From assembly GCA_965657645.1 (NCBI GenBank), contig CBFHOS010000024.1:1-28917 (forward strand): DNA of 28,917 nucleotides, given 5' to 3'. Shown here piece by piece: positions 8,128 through 15,984 of the stretch. A model generated the notes under the pieces. The model was not told the origin of the DNA, did not search any database, and saw only the letters and a list, made by a program, of their open reading frames with translations. Every line of letters begins with the position of its first letter. The stretch's first letter is position 1. Position numbers and translations under genes: made by a program. The DNA is from CBFHOS01 sp965657645 (GTDB lineage: Bacteria > Pseudomonadota > Alphaproteobacteria > Puniceispirillales > Puniceispirillaceae).

Positions 8128-8858
8128 ACGATATTGTCTCCGATGCGGCCAAAGCGGATTGCAAACGGCCATTTCCAGATTTCCCAAAAACGCGCCTCAC
8201 CATTATGGCTAAAGAACAGGTTTTGCGCTTCACCAATCAGGTTCTGGGCTGGCACCATACCAACCGACGGTGTCCGGCTATCCCGCGAATTATCACGGTT
8301 ATCACCCATCATGAAATAATGGCCCGGAAGAACAGTGAATTTCACCGTATTATCCAATCCACCAGTATCGGTCATTTCTTGAATGAGATGCGTTCTTCCG
8401 TTTGGCAGGGTCTCTTCATAGACCTTGTAAACCATGGTGTTTATGCCGTTGGTTGCCGTGCCCTCACCCACTTGATTGCGCTTCACCGCAACATCATTGA
8501 TGTACAGGACGCCAGACTTCACCTGAATAGTGTCACCGGGCAGGCCAACGACACGCTTGATATAGGCGACTGATACGTCACTTGGCTGGCGAAATACCAC
8601 CACGTCACCATGCTCTGGCGTATCTTCGGCAATCCGTCCATCAAACGGCAAAATACCGAGAGGGAAAGAGTAGCGCGAATAGCCATAGGAATATTTCGAC
8701 ACAAACAAATAATCGCCAACGAACAATGTCGGCAACATAGAACCGGACGGGATGTTAAAGGGTTCAAATAAAAACGATCTGAAGCCAAGAGCAATGAGAC
8801 CTGCAATAATTATTGTGCGAAACGGCTCGAACTTACCATTTTGTTTTTTTTCGCTCAT
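8124..8858 (-). CDS. lepB: Signal peptidase I
   Basis: This membrane-bound serine/lysine protease removes signal peptides from exported preproteins. The 244-residue product has one N-terminal membrane segment (about 14-33, IIIAGLIALGFRSFLF), then the catalytic domain facing the periplasm. The nucleophile is S40 in NIPSGSM and the general base is K101 in YIKRVVGLPGD. The GDNRDNSRDSR box near residue 200 completes the family signature. The frame is open upstream to 8975, but the ATG at 8858 has CAGG about 6 nt upstream and begins with a typical short cytoplasmic tail, so I chose it. It sits between acpS and rnc, as in many alphaproteobacteria, and its stop overlaps the rnc start. Confidence 0.96.
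   Translation of the reverse strand: MSEKKQNGKFEPFRTIIIAGLIALGFRSFLFEPFNIPSGSMLPTLFVGDYLFVSKYSYGYSRYSFPLGILPFDGRIAEDTPEHGDVVVFRQPSDVSVAYIKRVVGLPGDTIQVKSGVLYINDVAVKRNQVGEGTATNGINTMVYKVYEETLPNGRTHLIQEMTDTGGLDNTVKFTVLPGHYFMMGDNRDNSRDSRTPSVGMVPAQNLIGEAQNLFFSHNGEARFWEIWKWPFAIRFGRIGDNIV
8138..8141 (-). promoter_or_regulatory. Ribosome-binding site supporting the TTG start of rnc
   Basis: On the minus strand GGAG (complement of 8138-8141) lies 10 nt before the TTG at 8127, inside the end of lepB. It is the best-placed purine box near the start of family-like RNase III sequence. It argues for the TTG over the upstream ATG codons, although a spacing of 10 nt is on the long side. Confidence 0.45.
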
Positions 8859-8919
8859 GATACCTGACTTTATAAAAACACCCAAAGGCGCTTGGTTTAC
8901 CGCGGAACAATGCGGATAT

Positions 8920-9318
8920 TTACTTTGGCACGATCGATAGCACGACAAAAGCCACAGCGTAAGGCGGCTCGTCACTTAACGACACATCTATCTGCGCGTT
9001 ATACCCATCTGGGGTTAAGGCCTCAAGCGCCGTTTTACATCCGCCTGAGAGCGATAATAGCGGAACACCGTCTTCATCGTTCAAAACTTCGGCATCTTGC
9101 CAGCTACGATCAGTGGAGCGTGATGCACTTAGGGCTTTGTAAACAGCCTCTTTTGCGGCAAATCGCTTGGCATAAAACAGGCTAGGATCTGCTTTGGTGC
9201 TGGCCAAAGCGATCTCGGCAGGGGTAAAAATACGGGTGACAAATTTATCTGAAAAGCGCACCATTATCCGTTTGATACGGCGGGCGTCACAGATATCTGT
9301 CCCAATACCGATAATCAC
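8920..9318 (-). CDS. acpS: Holo-[acyl-carrier-protein] synthase
   Basis: AcpS transfers 4'-phosphopantetheine from CoA to a serine of acyl carrier protein, activating it for fatty-acid synthesis. The product starts IIGIGTDICDARRI and has FAAKEAVYKAL. With a GTG start at 9318 the magnesium ligands fall at D8 and E57, the usual family positions, which supports this start; a GGGAG box lies 10 nt upstream. A TTG at 9339 would add seven residues. The product is 132 residues. It lies 42 bp after pdxJ and 61 bp before lepB, in the conserved pdxJ-acpS-lepB order. Confidence 0.94.
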   Translation of the reverse strand: MIIGIGTDICDARRIKRIMVRFSDKFVTRIFTPAEIALASTKADPSLFYAKRFAAKEAVYKALSASRSTDRSWQDAEVLNDEDGVPLLSLSGGCKTALEALTPDGYNAQIDVSLSDEPPYAVAFVVLSIVPK

Positions 9319-9328
9319 GCTGTCACCA

Positions 9329-9333
9329 CTCCC
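9329..9333 (-). promoter_or_regulatory. Ribosome-binding site deciding the acpS GTG start
   Basis: GGGAG on the minus strand (complement of 9329-9333) lies 10 nt upstream of the GTG at 9318. Together with the D8/E57 numbering it favours this codon over the TTG at 9339. Confidence 0.5.
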
Positions 9334-9360
9334 ACCCAAAATTATGCCTGTTAAACCTGA

Positions 9361-10083
9361 CTAGGCACGCGCGGCATCCATCAAGCCCCGCATTTGTGCG
9401 ATGGCCGCATCCATTCCGGTAAACATCGCCTCACCCATCAAGAAATGGCCAATATTCAATTCTTCCATCTGGGGAATAGCCGCAATCGCACCAACTGTCT
9501 CAAAATCCAGACCATGTCCGGCATGACATTCAATGCCCAATTGCGCACTTAATTGGGCGGCCTTTGTGATACGCAAAAGCTCACTCTCTCGGTTCTGCGC
9601 ATCATGACAATAACGGCCTGTGTGTATTTCAATGATATCCGCCCCAACTGCCGCCGCCGCCTCTATTTCTGTAGTGCTAGCCTCGATAAACAAAGATATC
9701 CGAATACCGGCATCCTTTAGCGGCGCTAGCAATTTGATAAGACGCTGTTCATTACCGCTAACCGCAAGCCCGCCCTCGGTGGTAACTTCCTCACGGCGTT
9801 CTGGCACAATACAGGCGGCGTTAGGCTTTGTGGCAAGGGCGATGGCAACCATCTCCTCAGTTGCCGCCATTTCAAAATTAAGCGGAATATCAATGCCTTG
9901 CTTAAGCGCCGCAATATCAGCATCACGAATATGCCGGCGGTCTTCGCGCAAATGCGCCGTAATACCATCAGCTCCGGCGCGCTGGGCCAATAACGCTGCG
10001 CGCAATGGTTCGGGATGGATCCCACCACGGGCATTACGTACAGTGGCGACATGATCAATATTGACCCCAAGACGTATCGACAT
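9361..10083 (-). CDS. pdxJ: Pyridoxine 5'-phosphate synthase
   Basis: PdxJ closes the pyridoxine ring from 1-deoxyxylulose 5-phosphate and 3-amino-2-oxopropyl phosphate in vitamin B6 synthesis. The TIM-barrel protein has 240 residues and begins RLGVNIDHVATVRNARGG. Conserved active-site residues appear as H44 (ITAHLREDRRHI), E71 (NFEMAATEEM) and H190 (CHAGHGLDFETV). Phosphate-binding sequence with IEIHTGRY is near residue 152. It is 20 bp downstream of the DUF2062 gene and directly upstream of acpS. Several PLP enzymes encoded nearby (both dehydratases) use its end product, but that is a general need and not evidence of co-regulation. Confidence 0.97.
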   Translation of the reverse strand: MSIRLGVNIDHVATVRNARGGIHPEPLRAALLAQRAGADGITAHLREDRRHIRDADIAALKQGIDIPLNFEMAATEEMVAIALATKPNAACIVPERREEVTTEGGLAVSGNEQRLIKLLAPLKDAGIRISLFIEASTTEIEAAAAVGADIIEIHTGRYCHDAQNRESELLRITKAAQLSAQLGIECHAGHGLDFETVGAIAAIPQMEELNIGHFLMGEAMFTGMDAAIAQMRGLMDAARA

Positions 10084-10103
10084 CTGTCTATTCCTTTCCG
10101 GCG

Positions 10104-10667
10104 CTAGGGTGCGTCGTTCTGTGACCTGTTCTTGCGGCGTTGGCGTCCTGCGGCTAGGCGTTTAGCGCGGTGCTCTCGCCAGCCCAAAAGTGCCCAATAA
10201 CCAATACCAAAGCTGGTAAACCAAGCCAATGTGCCCAGCACCATGCCGCCAATGATCACTGGCACCATTAATTCCGCTGGATTGCCAACAAATTCAGCCA
10301 AATTCATTGACCGTTCCACAATGTCAAAACCAACAGTGTGAAGCAACACAACGCCCAGTTTATAATCGGCATAGATAATAAATGGCAGTGTCCAAGGATT
10401 GCCTACGATCGTGCCAATAGCCGATGCCAGAATATTTCCCCGAAGCACATAGGCCAGCAAGCCGCCAAGCAACAAATGAAAGCCAATGAACGGGGTAAAT
10501 GATATTGCCACCCCGCAAGCAAGCCCGATCGCGATGGAGGCAGGTGTACCGGGCATTCTTATAACACGTTGACGAAGGTACGAAAACAGGCGGCGAAAGC
10601 CACGCTCAGGCCACATGATCTTGCGCAACTGGTCCAATAAACCAATGGATTTCCGTCGTCTAAACAT
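10104..10667 (-). CDS. DUF2062 inner-membrane protein
   Basis: This small membrane protein of about 187 residues resembles the DUF2062 family, whose function is unknown. After a basic N-terminus (MFRRRKS...) there is an R-x-P-G-TPASIAIGLACGVAISFTPF segment, then GFHLLLGGLLAYVLRGN and GTIVGNPWTLPFIIYADYKLG, which are the conserved DUF2062 stretches. A further membrane segment lies at about 130-158 and the C-terminus is strongly basic (RAKRLAAGRQRRKNR). The start region is a run of start-like codons (TTG GTG TTG TTG ATG) without a clear ribosome-binding site; I chose the ATG. It lies between the (p)ppGpp synthetase and pdxJ. Confidence 0.82.
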   Translation of the reverse strand: MFRRRKSIGLLDQLRKIMWPERGFRRLFSYLRQRVIRMPGTPASIAIGLACGVAISFTPFIGFHLLLGGLLAYVLRGNILASAIGTIVGNPWTLPFIIYADYKLGVVLLHTVGFDIVERSMNLAEFVGNPAELMVPVIIGGMVLGTLAWFTSFGIGYWALLGWREHRAKRLAAGRQRRKNRSQNDAP

Positions 10668-10749
10668 CAACAACACCAATGAAAGAGCGACGATTGAAAA
10701 GCAATCCCCGCGTCTGAGTTTTAACCATTAACCAAATGTTTTATCAAGG

Positions 10750-12882
10750 TTAAGAATTGTCCGCACGTTCGACAGACTCAACATATTTGTTGGTTTGTAA
10801 AACCGCTATGATACTGCGGATGTGGTCAACATCCTTTACCTCTAGATCGAGTTCAAAGCGGAAAAAATCAAGGTTACGATCCGTTAGGCGAATGTTTGAT
10901 ATGTTTCCGCCCTGCTGGCTGATCACCGCCGCAAGCGAGGCCAGACTGCCCGGTTCATTGGACAATACCGTATTCAACCGACCATTCATGAGGCGTGTGG
11001 CCTTTTCCTCCCACGCAACATCAATCCATAATTCCGGAACATCATTGAATTTGTTGAGTGTGGAACAACCGATTTTGTGAACGGTAACGCCCTTGCCAGT
11101 AGTGAAAATACCAACAATTGCCTCGCCGGGGAGTGGATGACAACACCGCGCGATAGCCAAAGCTGTGCCCGAATTATCATCCTTAATACGCAACCGCGGA
11201 GCGACCTTGTTACCGCGCTCGCTGTTGGTGGCTTTATGGTCTTCCTCAATCACCACGTCGGGATGCAGCTTTTCCAGCACCCTTGCCGGTGAAAGACGGT
11301 CCTCACCCACCAATGCAAACACATCCTCAACACGGGATACACCAAACGCACCAACGGATTTTTCAAGGGAACGACTGCGGAATGGCTTGCCATATTCACG
11401 GAACGTCTTTTCAACCAAAGTCCGGCCAATGCGGCTAAATTCTGTGGCGCGCTCTGCCCTTGTAAAGCGCCGGATCCCAGATTTAGCCCTGCCAGTAATA
11501 ACAAAACTCTCCCAATCGGCCCGCGGCTTGCCGCTAGGTGACGTCTGGATTTCAATCTGGTCACCATTTTCCAGCACAGTCGCCAACTGGCGCGTCTTGC
11601 CATTAATCCGCACACCAACACATTTTTCACCAATTTTGGTATGGACGGCATAGGCAAAATCAACCGCACTAGCGCCTTTAGGCAAACCAATCAGATCGCC
11701 TTTCGGGGTAAAGCAAAACACTTGATCGTGATACAAATCCATCTTGGTATGCTCAAGGAATTCATCGGCGCCAGCTTCCTCATCCAAAATACCAACTAAT
11801 TCTTGTATCCACTTGTATTTGCGAGTGTTCTTTTCGTTACCGGGATCTTTGTAACTCCAATGCGCGGCCACACCATTTTCGGCAACATCATGCATTTCCG
11901 GGGTCCGGATCTGGACCTCAATACGGTGGTTTTCCGGCCCGATGAGACCGGTATGCAATGATTGATAGCCGTTGCGTTTTGGCGTGGATATGTAATCCTT
12001 AAACCGGCCCATAACAGTCGGGTAATTCTGGTGCAATAGGCCAAGAGTTTGATAACAATCACCAACCGTCGGGACCAAAACCCGAAAGGCCATGATGTCA
12101 GCAAGCTGTTCCATCGTGACCTTTTTTTGCTGCATTTTGCGCCAGATTGAATAGGGCGACTTAATCCGGCCAGTGACACTGGATTCAATCCCTGCCCGCT
12201 CAATCGTTGCCTGTAATTCCACACAAATCGTTGGGATCTGGATTTCGGCTTCGCTAGCGAGAAAATCAAGGCGGTTGATAATACCTTGACGCATCTCAGG
12301 GTTCAGCACGGAAAAGGCGTTATCCTCCAGCTCACTTTGGAGGTTAGTGACGCCGATGCGCTCTGCGAGTGGGGCGAAAATATCCATCGTTTCACTGGCG
12401 ATACGGTGCTTTTTATCCTCGTTCTTGAAAAAGGATATAGTCCGCATATTATGCGTGCGATCAGCAAGCTTAACGAGCAATACCCGCACATCTTCGCTCA
12501 TCGCCAGCAACAGTTTTCGGAAATTCTCGGCTTGGGCGCTACTCGGTGATGATTTCATTGCGAGGCGGCTCAATTTGGTGACACCATCCACCAATTGCGC
12601 GACGTCGCTACCAAACATCTCTTCGAGCTGTTCCAAGGTTACGCCGCAATCCTCGACCGTATCATGCAACAACGCCGTGACCACGGTATCAAGGTCCAAG
12701 CGCATATCAATTAGGATATGCGCGACCGCTATGGGATGGGTGAAATATGGCTCTCCCGATGCGCGGGTCTGGCCACCATGGGCATTACGGCCAAATTCAA
12801 AGGCGCGCGCCAGTTTTTCGCTGTTAACCAGAGGGTCATACAGCTTCATCTTGTCTATAAGTGGTTGTGCCGAATCTAACAT
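10750..12882 (-). CDS. relA/spoT: Bifunctional (p)ppGpp synthetase/hydrolase (RSH family)
   Basis: This long Rel/SpoT protein (710 residues) makes and degrades the alarmone (p)ppGpp in the stringent response. The N-terminal HD hydrolase domain is intact, with H49 (YFTHPIAVAH) and HDTVED at 73-78. The synthetase domain follows, with RIKSPYSIWRKM at about 239, then RFKD at 293-296 and STPKRNGYQSLH. RFKD is the charge signature of bifunctional enzymes, in contrast with EXDD of RelA. A TGS domain (about 386-445), an RCCHPLPGEAIVG zinc/cysteine segment (about 590) and a C-terminal ACT domain (about 635-705) complete the architecture. It is probably the main or only long RSH here, as is common in alphaproteobacteria. 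It lies 62 bp downstream of rpoZ, a classic arrangement. Confidence 0.95.
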   Translation of the reverse strand: MLDSAQPLIDKMKLYDPLVNSEKLARAFEFGRNAHGGQTRASGEPYFTHPIAVAHILIDMRLDLDTVVTALLHDTVEDCGVTLEQLEEMFGSDVAQLVDGVTKLSRLAMKSSPSSAQAENFRKLLLAMSEDVRVLLVKLADRTHNMRTISFFKNEDKKHRIASETMDIFAPLAERIGVTNLQSELEDNAFSVLNPEMRQGIINRLDFLASEAEIQIPTICVELQATIERAGIESSVTGRIKSPYSIWRKMQQKKVTMEQLADIMAFRVLVPTVGDCYQTLGLLHQNYPTVMGRFKDYISTPKRNGYQSLHTGLIGPENHRIEVQIRTPEMHDVAENGVAAHWSYKDPGNEKNTRKYKWIQELVGILDEEAGADEFLEHTKMDLYHDQVFCFTPKGDLIGLPKGASAVDFAYAVHTKIGEKCVGVRINGKTRQLATVLENGDQIEIQTSPSGKPRADWESFVITGRAKSGIRRFTRAERATEFSRIGRTLVEKTFREYGKPFRSRSLEKSVGAFGVSRVEDVFALVGEDRLSPARVLEKLHPDVVIEEDHKATNSERGNKVAPRLRIKDDNSGTALAIARCCHPLPGEAIVGIFTTGKGVTVHKIGCSTLNKFNDVPELWIDVAWEEKATRLMNGRLNTVLSNEPGSLASLAAVISQQGGNISNIRLTDRNLDFFRFELDLEVKDVDHIRSIIAVLQTNKYVESVERADNS

Positions 12883-12944
12883 TACCGCCGAGCCGATTGA
12901 TTAAGTCCAGCGCCCGAACAAATCATATGTTGGTTAGCTGTGGT

Positions 12945-13355
12945 TTAACCTTCGCCTTGGATTTCGGTTAGGTCAACATCTTCAAAGCCAGATGTTTCAA
13001 GTTCTTCACCACTGCCGATCTGCATGCCGGCATCCGCGCCTTCTTCGGTGGCGTAATCGCCGACCATTTCAGACAGATCAACCTCAGCCGCAATTGCCGC
13101 ATCATCATGTGTCTCCTGCTCTTCACGAACAGTAAGACGCTGTAGCTTTTTGATGAGGCCTTCGTTGAGCACATCAAGATCAACGCTCTGCCCCGCGATC
13201 TCGCGAAGGGCGATAACCGGGTTTTTGTCGTTGTCACGATCGATTGTAGGCAGATCCCCTTTAAGGATGCCACGTGCACGCTGGCTAGCTGTCAGCACAA
13301 GATCAAAACGATTTGGAATTCTCTCGATACAATCTTCAACGGTAACGCGGGCCAT
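12945..13355 (-). CDS. rpoZ: RNA polymerase omega subunit
   Basis: Omega binds the beta' subunit, aids RNA polymerase assembly and in many proteobacteria forms part of a ppGpp-binding site. The product begins MARVTVEDCIERIPNRFDLVLTASQRAR, an unmistakable omega N-terminus, with NPVIALREIA near residue 45. The conserved part ends by about residue 80. The remaining 55 residues are very acidic (EEGADAGMQIGSGEELE and similar), a longer tail than in the 91-residue E. coli protein but common in alphaproteobacteria. AGGAG lies 6 nt before the ATG. It is followed by the RSH gene, consistent with joint control of the stringent response. Confidence 0.96.
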   Translation of the reverse strand: MARVTVEDCIERIPNRFDLVLTASQRARGILKGDLPTIDRDNDKNPVIALREIAGQSVDLDVLNEGLIKKLQRLTVREEQETHDDAAIAAEVDLSEMVGDYATEEGADAGMQIGSGEELETSGFEDVDLTEIQGEG

Positions 13356-13464
13356 ACAGCTCTCCTAGTCAAGTTTACGGTGGAAAAACCTAGCATTTCC
13401 GGCGATTTCATAACGCCAACACAGATTTAACCGCAAAAATAGTGAAGTGAGCGCAGTTCTTAGC

Positions 13465-13479
13465 GTAATTTCCAATTAC
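13465..13479 (-). promoter_or_regulatory. Palindrome in a candidate rpoZ promoter
   Basis: GTAATT-tcc-AATTAC is a perfect 6-bp inverted repeat about 110 bp upstream of the rpoZ start. On the minus strand it lies inside the 17-bp spacer of a possible promoter, TTGCTT then TAAGAA. The -10 match is weak. The site could be an operator, or chance in an AT-rich gap. The gap 13356-13508 shows nothing else recognisable. Confidence 0.25.
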
Positions 13480-13508
13480 AAGCAAGTGCTGATGCGCAAA
13501 TATGCTGG

Positions 13509-14033
13509 TTAATCGCCCGCTGGCCGGATCTTTTGATCGGCGGGCAACGCCTTGATCAGCTCATCAACAGACAGCCCGGAAACCGGATGGGTCCAATCAG
13601 GCGCAACATCGCGCAAGGGATGGAGCACAAAGGCTCGTTGATGCATGCGTGGGTGCGGCAACATCAAGGCATCGTCATCACTCACCAAACCATCATAATC
13701 AAGCAGATCAATATCCAGCACCCGCGCCTCGTTTCGAACCCGCCGTTGACGGCCAAACGCGGCCTCGGTTTCATGCAATACACGCAACATATCGGCCGGT
13801 CCCAGATCCGTACTGGCCATCACCACCGCATTCATGAACCATGGTTGCTCGGAAATGGGAACCGGTGCGGTTTCAAACCAACGTGACATTGCGGTTATAC
13901 GGATCGCAACTGTCTCGAGTGCGGCAAGTGCGGCCATGGCCCCTTCACGCGGCCCGTCATAGCCATCAGGAGCCAGATTGCCCCCAATACCGAGAAAAAT
14001 ACGGTGCGGTTTATCACTCGCGTTAACACTCAT
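13509..14033 (-). CDS. folK: 2-amino-4-hydroxy-6-hydroxymethyldihydropteridine pyrophosphokinase
   Basis: FolK transfers pyrophosphate from ATP to 6-hydroxymethyl-7,8-dihydropterin in folate synthesis. The 174-residue product has IFLGIGGNLAP near the N-terminus, SRWFETAPVP, PWFMNAVV and the signature RNEARVLDIDLLDYD with the magnesium-binding aspartates, followed by LPHPRMHQRAFVLHPL. AAGGAA lies about 8 nt upstream of the ATG. It heads the minus-strand block, divergent from the NYN gene across 179 bp. Tetrahydrofolate is the one-carbon acceptor for the GcvT-domain enzyme at 18097-20526, but the distance suggests no direct operon link. Confidence 0.96.
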   Translation of the reverse strand: MSVNASDKPHRIFLGIGGNLAPDGYDGPREGAMAALAALETVAIRITAMSRWFETAPVPISEQPWFMNAVVMASTDLGPADMLRVLHETEAAFGRQRRVRNEARVLDIDLLDYDGLVSDDDALMLPHPRMHQRAFVLHPLRDVAPDWTHPVSGLSVDELIKALPADQKIRPAGD

Positions 14034-14212
14034 GGGCTATTTCCTTGCCTTTTAGGGTGACGCCTAGCGTTATCAAAGACCTAACCACTGGACAATCGGA
14101 TGAAATCACATTTAGAGTTTCAGGCATTGTTCTGCGGTTCATCAGGGCTGGGTATATTTCAACTGCCTAGCTGTTACAAGCCGCCCCGATTAACTTTTAT
14201 TTTGGATTTATT

Positions 14213-14833
14213 ATGTCAATTACAACCTCTCTCGAAAAAACCGCTCTATTTATTGATGGATCAAATTTCTACGCCGCGGCCCGTGCATTGGGCATGGATA
14301 TAGATTACGGCAATATGCGGGCGCATTTCGCCAATGGCACAAACCTTCTTCGGGCCTATTACTACACCGCCCTGCCCGAGGATCAGGAATTCTCGCCATT
14401 GCGGCCATTGATCGATTGGCTTGATTACAATGGCTATGCGGTGGTCAGTAAACTGACCCGCGAATTTACCGACCCAGAGACCGGCAAGCGCCGTATCAAA
14501 GGCAATATGGACATGGAATTGGCGCTGGATATGCTAAAGCTAGCGCCGCATATCGATCACGCCATTTTGTTCTCTGGTGACGGTGATTTTTGCCGCCTGC
14601 TCGAAGACGTCCAATCGTTGGGCGTGCGGGTTAGCGTTGTCTCAACCACCAAGACCACACCGCCAATGGCCGCCGATAACCTACGCCGCATGGCCGATGA
14701 GTTCATCGAAATGGAGAGCATCCGCGATATTATCGCGCGCCGCCCGCGCAATGGAGGCGACCAGCAAAACGCGCCAGACGCCCAAACACAGACAAATTCT
14801 GAAACGGCTGATAATGCCGCAAAAGATGCCTGA
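14213..14833 (+). CDS. NYN (LabA/DUF88-type) PIN-like nuclease domain protein
   Basis: This 206-residue protein contains a NYN domain, a PIN-like ribonuclease fold. The acidic active-site set is visible: D15 in ALFIDGSNFY, D100 in KGNMDMELALDML, and D123 and D125 in LFSGDGDFCRLL. The domain ends around residue 172 with MADEFIEME. A low-complexity hydrophilic tail rich in Gln, Asn, Asp and Ala follows (about 178-206). The family includes LabA and probable RNA-processing enzymes; the substrate is not known. The ribosome-binding site is weak (GGA about 8 nt before the ATG, in an AT-rich leader). The stop overlaps the start of a uracil-DNA glycosylase gene, so the two proteins are probably made from one message. 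Confidence 0.88.
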   Translation: MSITTSLEKTALFIDGSNFYAAARALGMDIDYGNMRAHFANGTNLLRAYYYTALPEDQEFSPLRPLIDWLDYNGYAVVSKLTREFTDPETGKRRIKGNMDMELALDMLKLAPHIDHAILFSGDGDFCRLLEDVQSLGVRVSVVSTTKTTPPMAADNLRRMADEFIEMESIRDIIARRPRNGGDQQNAPDAQTQTNSETADNAAKDA

Positions 14834-15467
14834 TTTTATTCCGCCACGGCCTAATTGTCGGCGCTGTCCACGGTTGCACAAATATATAAAAGACCACCGC
14901 AAAACACACCCCGAATGGCACAATGCGCCGGTGGATGCTGTGGGTAGCCTATCCGCTACATTGTTGATTGTTGGGCTAGCACCCGGGCTACGCGGCGCCA
15001 ATGCGACCGGCAGGCCCTTTACCGGTGATTCAGCCGGCGGCTATCTCTATCAAATGCTTGATCGCCATGGCTTTGCAACAGGCACTTATGACAATTCCGG
15101 ACAGGATGATGTTGTTCTCGGCAATGTGCGCATTACCAACGCTGTGCGCTGTGTGCCGCCGCAGAACAAACCAACGGCAGAGGAAGCCACAAAATGCCGG
15201 CCATTTCTCCAACGTGAGATTGCCGCCATGGGTGATTTAACCCAGATATTGGCACTCGGCCGACTTGCCCATGAGGCCGTGTTGCGGTGCTTTGGCCTGC
15301 CCTTGGCCGCCTATCCCTTTGCCCATGCCAGTGATTACATGATTACCGGCGCTACAGGTGCTAGATCGGTAAGGTTGGTAAGCTCATACCATTGCTCGCG
15401 CTATAACACCCAAACCGGTCGGTTAACCGATCCGATGTTTAGTTCTATTTTTGAAATGTTGAAATAG
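14826..15467 (+). CDS. Uracil-DNA glycosylase superfamily protein, Fe-S type (family 5-like)
   Basis: This base-excision repair glycosylase is predicted to remove uracil or related deaminated bases from DNA. The 213-residue product has the motif VGLAPGLRGANATGRPFTGDSAG (about 43-65), typical of family 5 (UDGb) rather than family 4 enzymes, which have GEAPG. Cysteines for a 4Fe-4S cluster appear in the N-terminal CRRC, in NAVRCVPP and in TKCRPF. The second active-site motif is SSYHCSRYNTQTGRLT near residue 190, matching the H-P-S-x-x-N region of the superfamily in degenerate form. The ATG at 14826 overlaps the NYN stop as ATGCCTGA; an ATG at 14814 is also possible. It is convergent with smpB, with only 4 bp between the stops. 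Confidence 0.88.
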   Translation: MPDFIPPRPNCRRCPRLHKYIKDHRKTHPEWHNAPVDAVGSLSATLLIVGLAPGLRGANATGRPFTGDSAGGYLYQMLDRHGFATGTYDNSGQDDVVLGNVRITNAVRCVPPQNKPTAEEATKCRPFLQREIAAMGDLTQILALGRLAHEAVLRCFGLPLAAYPFAHASDYMITGATGARSVRLVSSYHCSRYNTQTGRLTDPMFSSIFEMLK

Positions 15468-15471
15468 ACGG

Positions 15472-15939
15472 CTAGTTCTTGTTCCTTAGCAATCGTGCCT
15501 TTTCACGGCCCCAATCACGGTCTTTCGCGGCTTGCCGCTTATCCTGCTTTTTACGGCCCTTTGCCAGCCCGATTGAGAGCTTGCACAGCCCGCGATCATT
15601 GAAATATAGCGCCAGAGGCACAAGCGTCATGCCCTCACGTCTAATCAAGCCCAATAGCCGGTTACGCTCACGCCGTGACACTAGCAACTCACGCTTGCGC
15701 TTTGGCTCATGATTGTCACGGGCGGCTTCGTAAATCGGAATGTTAGCGTTGAACAGCACCAATCGGCCGCTATCCTCGCCCGCATAGGATTCAACAATGC
15801 TGGCACGACCTCGGCGCAGTGATTTGACCTCACTGCCGTGCAGGATCATCCCAACTTCGATCTTGTCTTCGATTTCATATTCGTGACGCGCCTTGCGGTT
15901 TTCCGCAATTCTGCCCGTCGTGATATAGCCGCTGGCCAT
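15472..15939 (-). CDS. smpB: SsrA (tmRNA)-binding protein
   Basis: SmpB binds tmRNA and delivers it to stalled ribosomes for trans-translation. The 155-residue product begins with a short tail and then RIAENRKARHEYEIEDKIEVGMILHGSEVKSLRRG, matching the OB-fold. KLSIGLAKGRKKQDKRQAAKDRDW follows at the C-terminus, the basic tail that enters the mRNA channel. It lies 45 bp downstream of dapA on the same strand, a frequent alphaproteobacterial pairing. A short CCGT-atct-ACGG hairpin lies in the gap at 15958-15969 but is too weak to call a terminator. No tmRNA gene is seen in the window. Confidence 0.97.
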   Translation of the reverse strand: MASGYITTGRIAENRKARHEYEIEDKIEVGMILHGSEVKSLRRGRASIVESYAGEDSGRLVLFNANIPIYEAARDNHEPKRKRELLVSRRERNRLLGLIRREGMTLVPLALYFNDRGLCKLSIGLAKGRKKQDKRQAAKDRDWGREKARLLRNKN

Positions 15940-15984
15940 AATTTTGCCTTTGCCTGACCGTATCTACGGCCTCAAGAACGCGGG

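Noticed and set aside
14100..14303. Small open frame upstream of the NYN gene
   Set aside because: It overlaps the NYN start in another frame, has no ribosome-binding site and no family-like sequence; the 14034-14212 gap holds no clear gene or promoter.
15958..15969. Terminator hairpin between dapA and smpB
   Set aside because: CCGT-atct-ACGG is only 4 bp, has no U-tract, and lies between genes that are probably cotranscribed.
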